From Methanolobus mangrovi (GTDB taxonomy: Archaea > Halobacteriota > Methanosarcinia > Methanosarcinales > Methanosarcinaceae), in contig NZ_CP133594.1 in the NCBI RefSeq assembly GCF_031312535.1, positions 1,736,001 to 1,800,000 on the forward strand: a stretch of DNA of 64,000 bases. Direction: 5' to 3'. A model generated the notes under the pieces. It made no database searches, was not told where the DNA came from, and saw only the letters and a list, made by a program, of their open reading frames with translations. Shown one piece after another: positions 1-7,690 of the stretch (the stretch's first letter is position 1; each line of letters opens with the position of its first letter). The translations under genes and the position numbers were made by a program.

Positions 1-724
1 CTATAAGCAGTGATGCCAGAGTGTTGGCCTGGTCTTCACAGTCACTTACTATTTCACCAGGAACCGGGTTTGAATCATAATCCGGAGTTTTCTCAAGGAA
101 CTCAGTTGGGGTCAACCATTCTTCCTGTTGTCCATTCAGTGTACTGTCAGATACCCATATCCACTGAACTGCAGCCTCATAGATCTCATCCTCATTATCG
201 AGATTTTCATCATCAAGATAATCCTGAACCGCATCTACATATGGAGTTACATATTCCTGGAACTCTGAGACATCTGTTACTGAGAATGTGTTATCCTGCA
301 GGAAATCCCTAAGTTCTTCCCTGTCCGTCATTCCCTGTTGCATTCTTGGAACAGGCCCTATAGGAACATTCTGGCCAGGCATGTTTGAAGGAGCAGTATT
401 CATTCCATCCTGTTGACCCTGTTGCCTCATATTCTGCATATCCTGATTTTGCATATTATTCTGCAGGGCTTGAGGAGTATGCATGTTTTGTGCATTCATC
501 TGATTCTGGCCAAATCCTAATCTCCGGGCCATATTGGAATTAAAGAACTGCTGACTGGTCACATAGCATATTTGCTGGGCTTTAGCCTGCATTCGACCTG
601 AAACACCATCCCCTATGGAAACAGAAGAAAAGAATAGAGTCGAATCGTCATTTTCAGCAGCTACACAATAGGCCGAGAACATCAATGTCAGTGCCATTAT
701 AGTCGACAGTACCAGTTTCTTCAT
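1..724 (-). CDS. Exported transglutaminase-like protein, C-terminus cut by window edge
   Basis: The frame reads open from the ATG at 724 to base 1, about 241 residues, so the C-terminus lies outside the window. An AAGGTG ribosome site sits 8 bases before the start. The first 22 residues (MKKLVLSTIMALTLMFSAYC) look like a signal peptide. A long Gln/Asn/Met-rich low-complexity stretch follows, and then an acidic segment rich in Asp, Glu and Tyr. At the window edge the frame reads SDCEDQANTLASLL. This resembles the catalytic Cys motif of transglutaminase-like (papain-fold) proteins, in which the Cys is followed by Glu-Asp and a helix. The His and Asp partners would lie beyond base 1. I infer an extracellular cysteine-peptidase or transglutaminase-like protein. 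The substrate is unknown. Confidence 0.6.
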   Translation of the reverse strand, partial: MKKLVLSTIMALTLMFSAYCVAAENDDSTLFFSSVSIGDGVSGRMQAKAQQICYVTSQQFFNSNMARRLGFGQNQMNAQNMHTPQALQNNMQNQDMQNMRQQGQQDGMNTAPSNMPGQNVPIGPVPRMQQGMTDREELRDFLQDNTFSVTDVSEFQEYVTPYVDAVQDYLDDENLDNEDEIYEAAVQWIWVSDSTLNGQQEEWLTPTEFLEKTPDYDSNPVPGEIVSDCEDQANTLASLLI

Positions 725-810
725 AGTATTTCACCTTATTTTGCATATACTATCCTCTATTCAATCAATTATATCCATTTTATTTCATTAGTAAACCCAT
801 ATTCCCGATA

Positions 811-851
811 TTAAAAAAGGATCATATGAAGTACCCCCATAGCTTCATATG
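811..851 (-). terminator. Hairpin terminator of the ABC transporter operon
   Basis: The perfect 9-bp arms CATATGAAG (823-831) and CTTCATATG (843-851) enclose an 11-base loop. On the minus strand a short T-run (complement of 813-818) follows. It lies 32 bases after the stop of the FtsX-like gene and before the next minus-strand gene, as expected for an intrinsic terminator. Confidence 0.6.
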
Positions 852-882
852 AAACCTGCCAAGTCCTTTCAGGAGAGGAACT

Positions 883-2127
883 TTATTCGTATCTCAGTGC
901 GTCAACCGGCCTCATCTTCGATGCGTTGTATGCAGGGACAATACCTGACAGCACTCCAATGACCACTGCGATGGAGATTCCCATTAGCATAAGGTCAGGA
1001 GCTATCGTCGAACCCATGGATGAACGCATCATAGATATTCCAAGGTACGGAAGCAGAGATGTTAACACAAGACTCAGCACTATACCGAGCACACCTCCTA
1101 CAAAACCCACCAGTGCCGAGTTAAACAGGAATATCATCAGAATATCCTTGTTCTTGGCACCAATGGCCTTCATAGTACCGATCTCCTTGGTCTTTTCCAT
1201 CACAGAGGTGAACATTGTGTTGGCAATCCCCACAGAACCTACAACAAGTGATACACCTGCTATGGCTCCCAGGAAGATAGTCATGGATTCCATCATTTCA
1301 CTGGCCGATTCTGCCTGCGAAAGTGAATCAGATACACTGAAGTCCCTGTCATCATCGTTGGCAATGTGCCTGGATATCAGGAGCTTCTCTTCGATCTCAT
1401 CAACTACTGTCTCGACGTTGTCGACACCATCCACCTTTACAACGATCTTGTCGTATACATCCTGTTCAGCATCATCAATGATATCCACTGCTGAGTCTAT
1501 CGGCATGATGATCGCATTATCACTTTCACCGTCTGCCAGTATACCTACAACTCTGTAGGATTTGCCTTCGATAGCAAGCACACGGTTCAGGCCGACCTCC
1601 TGATCGTACATGTCATGGGCAATTCCGTAACCAATGACCACGACGTTATTGTCGGTGGCTTCCAGCAATCTGCCGGATTCCAGTTCATAGGTAACAGTAT
1701 ACTGCCATACCTGTGGATCGACCCCGGTCACAGAGAGATCAGCAGTCTTACCCATAAAGTAAACTTCCAGATCACTGCCAGATATCTGACCATAGATGTA
1801 ATCGATATTCTCGACCAGTTTTATCGCCATGATGTCCTTATCTGTCAGTTCTGCATCATCTGAGGAATAACTGCTGCCCCCCATGCCAGGAGGACCGCCG
1901 CCGCCAAATCCTGACATGGCCTTGGTATAGCCAGGACTGACCTGAACCAATGTAAGGTCCATGTCAGCAAACCTTTCTTCCATATCTGCAGACATGCTAT
2001 CACTCAGCGCCATGATAGTGACGACCGAACCTACACCGATGACAATACCTATTATAGTGAGCCAGCTTCTGATCTTACTGTGGATCAGGATGTTCGTAGC
2101 AAGCTTTAGATAGGTACTTCGTCTCAT
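883..2127 (-). CDS. MacB/FtsX-type ABC transporter permease
   Basis: This 414-residue membrane protein is the permease of an ABC system of the MacB/LolC/FtsX type. Such systems act on extracytoplasmic proteins or lipids by mechanotransmission rather than by ordinary import. One membrane segment near residues 18-42 is followed by a large external MacB-like domain (about 45-275). Three more membrane segments follow in the C-terminal FtsX domain, which contains the family-typical EIGTMKAIGAKNKDI. A Gly/Pro/Ser-rich loop lies near residues 72-90. Its start overlaps the stop of the upstream exported gene by four bases (ATGA), and the ATPase gene precedes that, so the three form one operon. Substrate unknown. 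Confidence 0.88.
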   Translation of the reverse strand: MRRSTYLKLATNILIHSKIRSWLTIIGIVIGVGSVVTIMALSDSMSADMEERFADMDLTLVQVSPGYTKAMSGFGGGGPPGMGGSSYSSDDAELTDKDIMAIKLVENIDYIYGQISGSDLEVYFMGKTADLSVTGVDPQVWQYTVTYELESGRLLEATDNNVVVIGYGIAHDMYDQEVGLNRVLAIEGKSYRVVGILADGESDNAIIMPIDSAVDIIDDAEQDVYDKIVVKVDGVDNVETVVDEIEEKLLISRHIANDDDRDFSVSDSLSQAESASEMMESMTIFLGAIAGVSLVVGSVGIANTMFTSVMEKTKEIGTMKAIGAKNKDILMIFLFNSALVGFVGGVLGIVLSLVLTSLLPYLGISMMRSSMGSTIAPDLMLMGISIAVVIGVLSGIVPAYNASKMRPVDALRYE

Positions 2128-3500
2128 CTCTTTTCCTTCTTCAAGATCTTACCTTTAAGGTTCTTAATCTCAACACTCAGAGGTTCATAGGTACCTGCTT
2201 TCATCATTTTCTTTTTTCTGTAGTTCAATCCTGCAACTACAACTATCAGGAGTGCAGCACCATACAACAAGTAACTGTTACTCGATGAAGAGCTTTGACC
2301 TCCGGGCCCTCCTGCACCTATTGTCATGGTTCCTCCGGTCAGTTCTTCTATCTGAACTGCCTTCTCAACAGAGTGCCTCTGGCCTACAGAATCAGTGTAC
2401 TCGATAGTGACAAGAAGCTCATTTTTAGCTTCCATTTCTTCCTGCATAGCTTCCATATCCTCTTCTGTCATTTCAGAAGGTTCAGCTTGAGCCGTACCGG
2501 TTGAATCCTCAGCCATTGATGGCATTGTATTGGTCTGGGATATGGAGAATGAAGTGATGGTATAGTCACCTTTTTCGAGGTTACCTACTATAGTAGAGGT
2601 ACTTCCTGTAGCCTGGAAATTATCCTGCTCAGGTATCGACACCTTAACGGAGTAAGCCTCATTGTTACCTACGTTTGCAAGAGACAGGGACACTTCACCT
2701 TCATCGCTCTCAGAGTAACTCAGATCGAAATCTGTGCTGCCTCCGACAAACAGGCCTGCTTTGGTCTCAATGGTGTTGGTGTTTGAATCATAATCCTCGA
2801 ATTCAAGAGTAATGTCAAGCTGATACAATCCCGGATCTGCATTCACATCTGCCATTACAGAGTATGCTATATTTGCTGATTCTCCGACACCAAGATAGCT
2901 TATGTACTTGGTATTAGAGGAGTAAACTGGCAGGATAACACCAGTTGACTCGTCCCATGAAACAGCCATATTCTTGAGTGGGGAACTGCCAGTGTTAGTA
3001 ATAACGAACTCTATTGGTTCCACGGTTGCAACATCGATATTTGATTCGCTTATGGTGACGACCTGTGCATACTCTTTACCCTGTATATCTACGGAGACTG
3101 TTGTTGATACACTTGAATCGGTATCACTGTCGCTGACAACTATATCTACATCATAGCTGTCCTCTGCAACATCCGCATCAACCTTCATTTTGAATTTTAG
3201 AAGGGTTGCATCATCATCATCCTGACGGGCTTCAAGGAATGATATTTTTTTGCTCAGGGATTCACCGGATATCTCAGTAAATGGGTATTCCGGGTCTATT
3301 GAGACCACTATGTCTGTGAGGTCCTTACTTCCTACATTCTGGACACTGACGGTAAGTTCTACTGTTTCACCTGGCCTTGCAGGGCTTGGACTCTGGGTCA
3401 TCAGATCCACCTGTACACCGGATACGCTGGCAGAGATATCTGCCGATGCTGCTGTTATAGGTAGGACCAATACTAACATCAATAATAAAATTCGTCTCAT
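2124..3500 (-). CDS. Exported CARDB/COG1361-like protein with C-terminal anchor, ABC partner
   Basis: The start chosen is the ATG at 3500, preceded by GTGAT. A GTG three codons earlier is in frame but sits on that ribosome site. The product has about 458 residues: a signal peptide (1-22), tandem Ig-like beta domains of the S-layer-related COG1361/CARDB kind, and an Asp/Glu/Met-rich insert near 345-365. A Gly/Ser linker, one membrane helix near 410-430 and a short Lys-rich cytoplasmic tail end the protein. It therefore stands outside the cell, held by a C-terminal helix. It lies between the ATPase and permease genes of the same operon. I infer that it is the external adaptor or substrate-binding partner of that transporter. 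Confidence 0.75.
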   Translation of the reverse strand: MRRILLLMLVLVLPITAASADISASVSGVQVDLMTQSPSPARPGETVELTVSVQNVGSKDLTDIVVSIDPEYPFTEISGESLSKKISFLEARQDDDDATLLKFKMKVDADVAEDSYDVDIVVSDSDTDSSVSTTVSVDIQGKEYAQVVTISESNIDVATVEPIEFVITNTGSSPLKNMAVSWDESTGVILPVYSSNTKYISYLGVGESANIAYSVMADVNADPGLYQLDITLEFEDYDSNTNTIETKAGLFVGGSTDFDLSYSESDEGEVSLSLANVGNNEAYSVKVSIPEQDNFQATGSTSTIVGNLEKGDYTITSFSISQTNTMPSMAEDSTGTAQAEPSEMTEEDMEAMQEEMEAKNELLVTIEYTDSVGQRHSVEKAVQIEELTGGTMTIGAGGPGGQSSSSSNSYLLYGAALLIVVVAGLNYRKKKMMKAGTYEPLSVEIKNLKGKILKKEKR

Positions 3501-3505
3501 TTTTA

Positions 3506-4255
3506 TCACATTGCTTCACGGTTCTTAATCTCTATACTGTCGACCATTCCATCTTTAATATGAACCACACGATCTGCATATTTTGTAAGTTCAGGATCGT
3601 GGGTGATCATTATGATTGTTTTACCTTCTTTTTGGTGAAGGTTGCTTAAAAATTCAAGAATGTAATTTCCTGTTTCACTATCCAGGTTTCCTGTAGGTTC
3701 GTCTGCAAGGATGACTTTGGGATCTACTGCCAGAGACCTTGCGATTGCAACTCTCTGCCTCTGGCCACCGGATAATTGTGAAGGGAGATTGTATTTTTTG
3801 TCACTGAGAGAAACGATATCCAGAAGTGTTTCTGCTCTCTTCCATGAATCATCTGGGTCAGCTTCCTGGAATTCAAGAGGAAGCATAACGTTTTCGATTG
3901 TGTTCAAAGTTGGTAGCAGATTGAATGTCTGGAAGATGAAACCAATCAACTGGCCCCTGATCTGGGCAAGCTCTGATTCTTTCATCTGGGCAATGTTCCT
4001 GTTGTTAAGTTCGACAACACCCTTGCTTGGAATATCAAGACAGCCGAGCAAGTTCATCATTGTACTCTTTCCGCTTCCGCTTGGACCGAGTATAACTACA
4101 AATTCACCATGTAATATTTCCAGGTCAACTCCTTTAAGAGCCGCAAATTCGACTTCTCCCATCTTGTATATCTTCCACACATCAGTAAGACGCATGAGAG
4201 TATCCGGTTCATCGTTTGATGGTTTTTTGTTTACATTATTAAGATTCTCGTCCAT
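3506..4255 (-). CDS. ABC transporter ATP-binding protein (LolD/MacB family)
   Basis: This 249-residue ATPase energises the MacB-like permease encoded two genes downstream. Visible motifs are Walker A GPSGSGKST (57-65), the Q-loop FQTFNLLPTL (about 108-117), the signature LSGGQRQRVA (161-170), Walker B ILADEPTG (about 182-189) and the switch His in MITHD (219). The N-terminus carries a polar 20-residue extension before the usual family start, so initiation at MRLTDVWKIY is possible. The ATG at 4255 follows GAGGTAATC, which supports the longer form. It is the first gene of the three-gene operon ending at 883. Confidence 0.93.
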   Translation of the reverse strand: MDENLNNVNKKPSNDEPDTLMRLTDVWKIYKMGEVEFAALKGVDLEILHGEFVVILGPSGSGKSTMMNLLGCLDIPSKGVVELNNRNIAQMKESELAQIRGQLIGFIFQTFNLLPTLNTIENVMLPLEFQEADPDDSWKRAETLLDIVSLSDKKYNLPSQLSGGQRQRVAIARSLAVDPKVILADEPTGNLDSETGNYILEFLSNLHQKEGKTIIMITHDPELTKYADRVVHIKDGMVDSIEIKNREAM

Positions 4256-4348
4256 GATTACCTCAATATTCTATTCCTGAATAATTTAGATATTATATTA
4301 TAATGATAAGACAATAGAAATCTGCATAAATCCGATATTCATGCCTGT

Positions 4349-4540
4349 TTACAATCCCCTCAGGACTTCTTTTTCGCCTATTGGAGATATTTTTAACAAC
4401 CTACCAATCTGTTCCGGACTCAGTTTGCCAGACAAAGGGGAGAAAATATACTCTGTTTCAGGTTGATTCTTCTCATCCATTTTTGAATTATAGACATCGA
4501 ATCCTGCGAGCTGAACCTGTGTATCATTTGTATCTTTCAT
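4349..4540 (-). CDS. Small conserved-in-module protein, copy 1 (63 aa)
   Basis: The start at 4540 follows a GGAGATC ribosome site. The in-frame ATG ten codons earlier lies within the leader hairpin region and is less likely. I do not recognise a family. The C-terminal half shares a pattern with the small protein at 7132-7335: Ser-Gly-Lys-Leu-x-Pro-Glu-Gln-x-Gly-Arg-Leu-x-x-Ile-Ser-Pro-x-Gly. The N-terminal halves differ. This conserved block in two otherwise diverged copies argues that the frame is translated and selected. The gene is the last unit of the first duplicated module. About 20 bases separate the final leader hairpin from the start codon, so translation may be controlled by the leader RNA. 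Confidence 0.65.
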   Translation of the reverse strand: MKDTNDTQVQLAGFDVYNSKMDEKNQPETEYIFSPLSGKLSPEQIGRLLKISPIGEKEVLRGL

Positions 4541-4730
4541 TTTTGATCTCCAGATTCGAATAAGAGACACCCGACGGATAGGTGATAGGTGTCTCTTAGA
4601 CGAGGGGTTGTTGGTTGTTGGTACGTTGATGGCACCAGGCTGGATGTGGTTGGGGGGTTAGGTGCCACCTCGTTTGGGTGGTACCCACCAGGAATATTAA
4701 CTGGTAGGCAATCCATCAATTAGCCAGTTT
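4541..4730 (-). ncRNA. Structured leader RNA, copy 1 (four hairpins)
   Basis: Read on the minus strand, this gap before the small gene holds four inverted repeats. They are AACTGG/CCAGTT (4699-4704 with 4724-4729), GGTGG/CCACC (4677-4681 with 4685-4689), GGCACC/GGTGCC (4631-4636 with 4661-4666) and the perfect 10-bp arms TAAGAGACAC/GTGTCTCTTA (4561-4570 with 4589-4598). The leader at 7336-7510 has four hairpins in the same order. There the third keeps its stem and the loop core GGCTGGATGTGGTT, while the others keep pairing with changed bases. This is the pattern expected of a conserved cis-acting RNA. The ligand or partner is unknown. The 5' end is inferred from the TATA-like element at 4728-4747. 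Confidence 0.6.
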
Positions 4731-4747
4731 TAAATAAAAGCATACTT
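4728..4747 (-). promoter_or_regulatory. Shared-motif promoter P1 (leader/small protein copy 1)
   Basis: The minus strand reads AAGTATGCTTTTATTTAAAA, an AT-rich TATA-like box directly preceded by AAGTATGC. The same arrangement occurs at 7511-7530, 9581-9600 and 10032-10051. A start site about 25 bases downstream would put all but the first hairpin arm into the transcript. The rest of the gap up to 4970 is AT-rich and holds no gene. Confidence 0.55.
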
Positions 4748-4970
4748 ACTTTGAAAAGACAAAAAATAAGCAAATTTTGAAAAATAAAGCTTTATAGAGA
4801 TTCCAATACCAATAATACAGTTTATAGACCATCTAAAAGCTTATCCTAAATATAAAATAACCTTAAAACGTTTTAAAATAGATAATATGAACTATTACAG
4901 GCAAGAGATAGTTTGTTTTATAGAAAAAAGATCCATGGAAAATACCATGATTAAAATTCAAAGAGGATGA

Positions 4971-5891
4971 TCACTCATCCGATTCCACAAGGAAAAGGAC
5001 ATTTCCACGTCCCTTCTTAAATTTTTGGATCTTACCCCGCTTTTCAAGGTCAAGAAGCATGAGACTGACCTTACCTTCAGAGTACTTCAGGCGCTTACGC
5101 ATATCTTTTTGCGTCATCCTTCCACCCTGGGTCTTCAGAATATCCAGAATCTCCTGAAGATCTGCAGGTACGGGTTCATCGGGATTAATTGGTGCAGCAT
5201 TAAGTGGTTCTCTTTCGGACTCCACTGAAGATGTGATTCCAGGTTCATCCAATATTTCAGTTATTGTTTCTTCCCTGTCTTCTTCTAATGCCATATCCTG
5301 TACTTCTTCCCTGATCATTTCAGCAGCATCTCCGGTAACTACATGTGACACATGAGAAGTTTCGTCATCATTCTCGTCTTCCTTTATTGGCTTTAATGCC
5401 GGAGATCTTTGTGGCCTCTGTTTCATCTGATATGCCAGCAGGACCAAAAGAATGATAACAACAAATATGGAGCCAAAAATAAGTGAACTTGCGTTAGCCA
5501 CCGGAGAAGAGGATTCAGTTTCGACATCCGTGACAGAAGAAGCTGTATCGTCCGAGCTGGAATAAGAAGGCAACAACAGCAGGTCCAGAACATAACTGCC
5601 TTCATCTGAAACTGTAATAATGTCTTCCGCATAATAGGTTAGCTGATCATCCTCATAATAACTTGCAGTGATGTGATACGTACCATTTGTTAATTCGAAA
5701 GAGTAAACGCCGTACTTGGCCACCATTGACTGGGCAGGAGTGGAATTTACCTCGATTATTGCATTGTCAAGGGGTTCGAATGTGCTCCATTCATAAGCTA
5801 CGCCATGTACAGTTGCAATACCTGAAGCTCCGGCAAGTCCTGATAAAAGCAGGATAATAGCAATACAACCGATGCAGGATATTACTTTCAT
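4971..5891 (-). CDS. Membrane-spanning winged-helix regulator, copy 1
   Basis: This 306-residue protein looks like a one-component transmembrane transcription regulator. It has a signal-like N-terminus (1-22) and an external beta-sandwich of the carboxypeptidase-regulatory/PEGA kind (about 25-110, with NGTYHITASYYEDDQLTYY). A Ser/Thr-rich spacer, one membrane helix (about 135-157) and an acidic cytoplasmic linker follow. The C-terminal winged helix-turn-helix (about 238-306) reads LKTQGGRMTQKDMRKRLKYS and then a basic wing rich in Lys, Arg and Gly. It follows the 304-residue anchored protein gene after 32 bases, probably in one transcript. The copy at 7691-8539 has the same architecture; the extracellular and DNA-binding parts are well conserved while the linkers diverge. 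I infer that it senses an external cue and binds a nearby promoter. Confidence 0.7.
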   Translation of the reverse strand: MKVISCIGCIAIILLLSGLAGASGIATVHGVAYEWSTFEPLDNAIIEVNSTPAQSMVAKYGVYSFELTNGTYHITASYYEDDQLTYYAEDIITVSDEGSYVLDLLLLPSYSSSDDTASSVTDVETESSSPVANASSLIFGSIFVVIILLVLLAYQMKQRPQRSPALKPIKEDENDDETSHVSHVVTGDAAEMIREEVQDMALEEDREETITEILDEPGITSSVESEREPLNAAPINPDEPVPADLQEILDILKTQGGRMTQKDMRKRLKYSEGKVSLMLLDLEKRGKIQKFKKGRGNVLFLVESDE

Positions 5892-5923
5892 GTCACAACC
5901 CTAAACCTAATATTTCTGGTATA

Positions 5924-6838
5924 TCAATCACTCTCAAATATTGACTTTATCCAGACACTTTCGTTTTCTTTAAAGGTACCATAATCGAAATAATAAGTCC
6001 CGTTTCCGACAAGCTCAGCTTCCCCCGTACCTGTTGCTACAAGACTGATATTATCATCCATTATCGCAACGGAAAATGATGATCCGGATAAAGACACATT
6101 ACCTGTAACTTCTACATATGAGACCATTTTTTGTGGCATCATCAAGTCAGGAGCTTCACCCCTTTCAGGTATGACTTCCTGCTTATATTCATGCTCCATA
6201 TCTATTGCTACATCTCTTGCAAAATCAATTACGGAGAACTTTCCATCAGACAGGAAAAAGCTAACATCAATATCTCCGGCCAATATGGCTACACCACTAC
6301 CTTCAGCAACCAGGCTGCTATTGTCAGATATGCCTACCGGACCGGTAAGATATGTTCTTACCTTATCGAATATGGGTTTAAGTTCTGAATTTGCACGAAC
6401 GATATTTTCCCTTGATAATTTGAGATATTGCTGCTCATCTGAGCTTACTGATGAATTTTCTGCCAGTGAAAGATATTTTTTGGCCTCTGATACAAGAAAA
6501 GCGTAATTGTCCACCATCTGTCCGAGTTCTCTGACATCTTTACCTTCCTGATTCAGACGTGCAACAGCTCCATCCAGACGTATTACCATTTCCTCTGACT
6601 TCTCAATATTATCTGCAAGAAAGAACTTCTCATCCACAGGAGAAGTATACGGAACTATGTACAGAATTGCTCTTTCACCCTTATAAGGCTCTTTCATGTC
6701 AAAAGGAGGGATGAACAATACATCAGATTGTTCCTGTCTTTCATCAGGATATTGTTGCATAAGCCCCGAATCCGTCATGCCAGAAATAACAACGAGCAGC
6801 ATGAGGAATATCAACACTATGAGAGGCATCTTTTTCAT
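5924..6838 (-). CDS. Anchored extracytoplasmic coiled-coil/beta protein, copy 1
   Basis: This 304-residue protein is of no family I can name. An N-terminal hydrophobic segment (about 4-22) without a lipobox acts as signal anchor. Next come a polar Gln/Pro/Asp-rich stretch, a helical coiled-coil-like region (about 75-160, with conserved LADNIEKSEEMVIRLDGAVA) and a C-terminal Gly/Ser-rich beta region (about 165-300). The beta region has two similar strands, GSGVAILAGDIDVS and GTGEAELVGNGTYYF. Its duplicate at 8564-9472 keeps all these parts. It is the first gene of a pair with the winged-helix membrane regulator, so it may be the external sensor or ligand partner of that regulator (inference). 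The start follows a GTGATC-type site. Confidence 0.6.
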   Translation of the reverse strand: MKKMPLIVLIFLMLLVVISGMTDSGLMQQYPDERQEQSDVLFIPPFDMKEPYKGERAILYIVPYTSPVDEKFFLADNIEKSEEMVIRLDGAVARLNQEGKDVRELGQMVDNYAFLVSEAKKYLSLAENSSVSSDEQQYLKLSRENIVRANSELKPIFDKVRTYLTGPVGISDNSSLVAEGSGVAILAGDIDVSFFLSDGKFSVIDFARDVAIDMEHEYKQEVIPERGEAPDLMMPQKMVSYVEVTGNVSLSGSSFSVAIMDDNISLVATGTGEAELVGNGTYYFDYGTFKENESVWIKSIFESD

Positions 6839-6948
6839 TGAAGATCACATCTTTGGGAGTATAAACAATAATTACGCATATCCTATTCTAAGACAGATAA
6901 CAGATATTCATGCATCTTAAACGTTTTCTTCATTTAATATATTCCATG

Positions 6949-6966
6949 TATATTTAAATGCATGCT
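6949..6966 (-). promoter_or_regulatory. TATA-like promoter P5 for the 5924-6838 gene
   Basis: The minus strand reads AGCATGCATTTAAATATA, about 110 bases before the start at 6838. It resembles the shared AAGTATGC-plus-TATA element less closely than the other four. The remainder of 6839-7131 is AT-rich with no gene seen. Confidence 0.4.
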
Positions 6967-7131
6967 CTTTGCTAAGGAATTAACATACATTCTGACATCG
7001 GACAATATGCCAATTGGAATATTGAAGAAATAAAACCGCGAGTAATTACTTGAAAAGTAAGAGGAACAAGAGAGGATCAAGTAAGCAAACTACCCACGGT
7101 TCTATAAAGGAAATTTGGCCTTATTAATAAT

Positions 7132-7335
7132 TCACCATTTGAAATCCTTTTTGGATATGGACATATTGTCACCAAATGGAGAGATTCTTGACAAACGACC
7201 CATCTGTTCAGGAGTCAATTTACTGATGAGACCTGAAGCAATGTAATATCTATCAGGATAGAGTGCCTGGGCACGGGTTGCTTCCTGAAGCCTTGATTCA
7301 ATGAATTGTTTTAACGAATCAGTCATATCTTCCAT
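7132..7335 (-). CDS. Small conserved-in-module protein, copy 2 (67 aa)
   Basis: The start at 7335 follows CAGGTGATC, a strong site for this genome. An ATG seven codons earlier in frame lacks such a site. The C-terminal half, SKLTPEQMGRLSRISPFGDN, matches the 4349-4540 protein in pattern, while the N-terminal half is a different acidic helix. The product is soluble and has no signal peptide. Function unknown. Its place behind the second structured leader repeats the arrangement of copy 1, which supports it as a genuine small gene controlled with or by that leader. Confidence 0.65.
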   Translation of the reverse strand: MEDMTDSLKQFIESRLQEATRAQALYPDRYYIASGLISKLTPEQMGRLSRISPFGDNMSISKKDFKW

Positions 7336-7510
7336 TTGATCACCTGTATCGGTCAAGAGATGCCTTGATTGCAGGCACCTCTTAAACGAGTGGGGGGTTG
7401 TTGGTACAATGGCGGCACCTGGCTGGATGTGGTTATGTATTTGGTGCCACTGGGTTGGGGGTGGTGTCTGCCACCATTTTATTGTTGACAGACAATTCCT
7501 CCATTAGCAC
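7336..7510 (-). ncRNA. Structured leader RNA, copy 2 (four hairpins)
   Basis: The four hairpins, in plus-strand coordinates, are AAGAG(a)TGCC with GGCA(c)CTCTT (about 7355-7383), GGCACC with GGTGCC (about 7414-7447), GGTGG with CCACC (about 7459-7474) and ATTGT with ACAAT (about 7481-7496). Compared with copy 1, the upper part of the first stem changes from ACAC:GTGT to TGCC:GGCA, so pairing is kept by double changes. The loop core GGCTGGATGTGGTT is identical. It lies directly before the small gene at 7335. The AT-rich remainder up to 7690 shows nothing else. Confidence 0.6.
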
Positions 7511-7530
7511 TTTTAAATAAAAGGATACTT
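7511..7530 (-). promoter_or_regulatory. Shared-motif promoter P2 (leader/small protein copy 2)
   Basis: The minus strand reads AAGTATCCTTTTATTTAAAA, 18 of 20 or more positions like P1. It is followed by GTGCTAATGG, which resembles the bases after P1 and P4. It is placed about 20-25 bases before the presumed 5' end of the leader. Confidence 0.55.
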
Positions 7531-7690
7531 GCTGAGAAAGAGATGATATCTGGTAAAAACGAATAATAAAACTTTATAGGCACTTTTATCAGAGAAATAG
7601 ACCATAAAATACAACAGAATACTTATCTAAATTCAATTGAACTTTTATTATACAAAATACTGCATTATAAACAGGTAACGTTTCCATAAA

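Noticed and set aside
926-1558. Long plus-strand open frame opposite the permease
   Set aside because: It is antisense to a clear FtsX-like gene, has Ser/Thr/Ile-rich shadow composition and no ribosome site.
4561-7510. Repeated hairpins as a CRISPR array
   Set aside because: There are only two copies, far apart, with no regular spacers and no cas genes.
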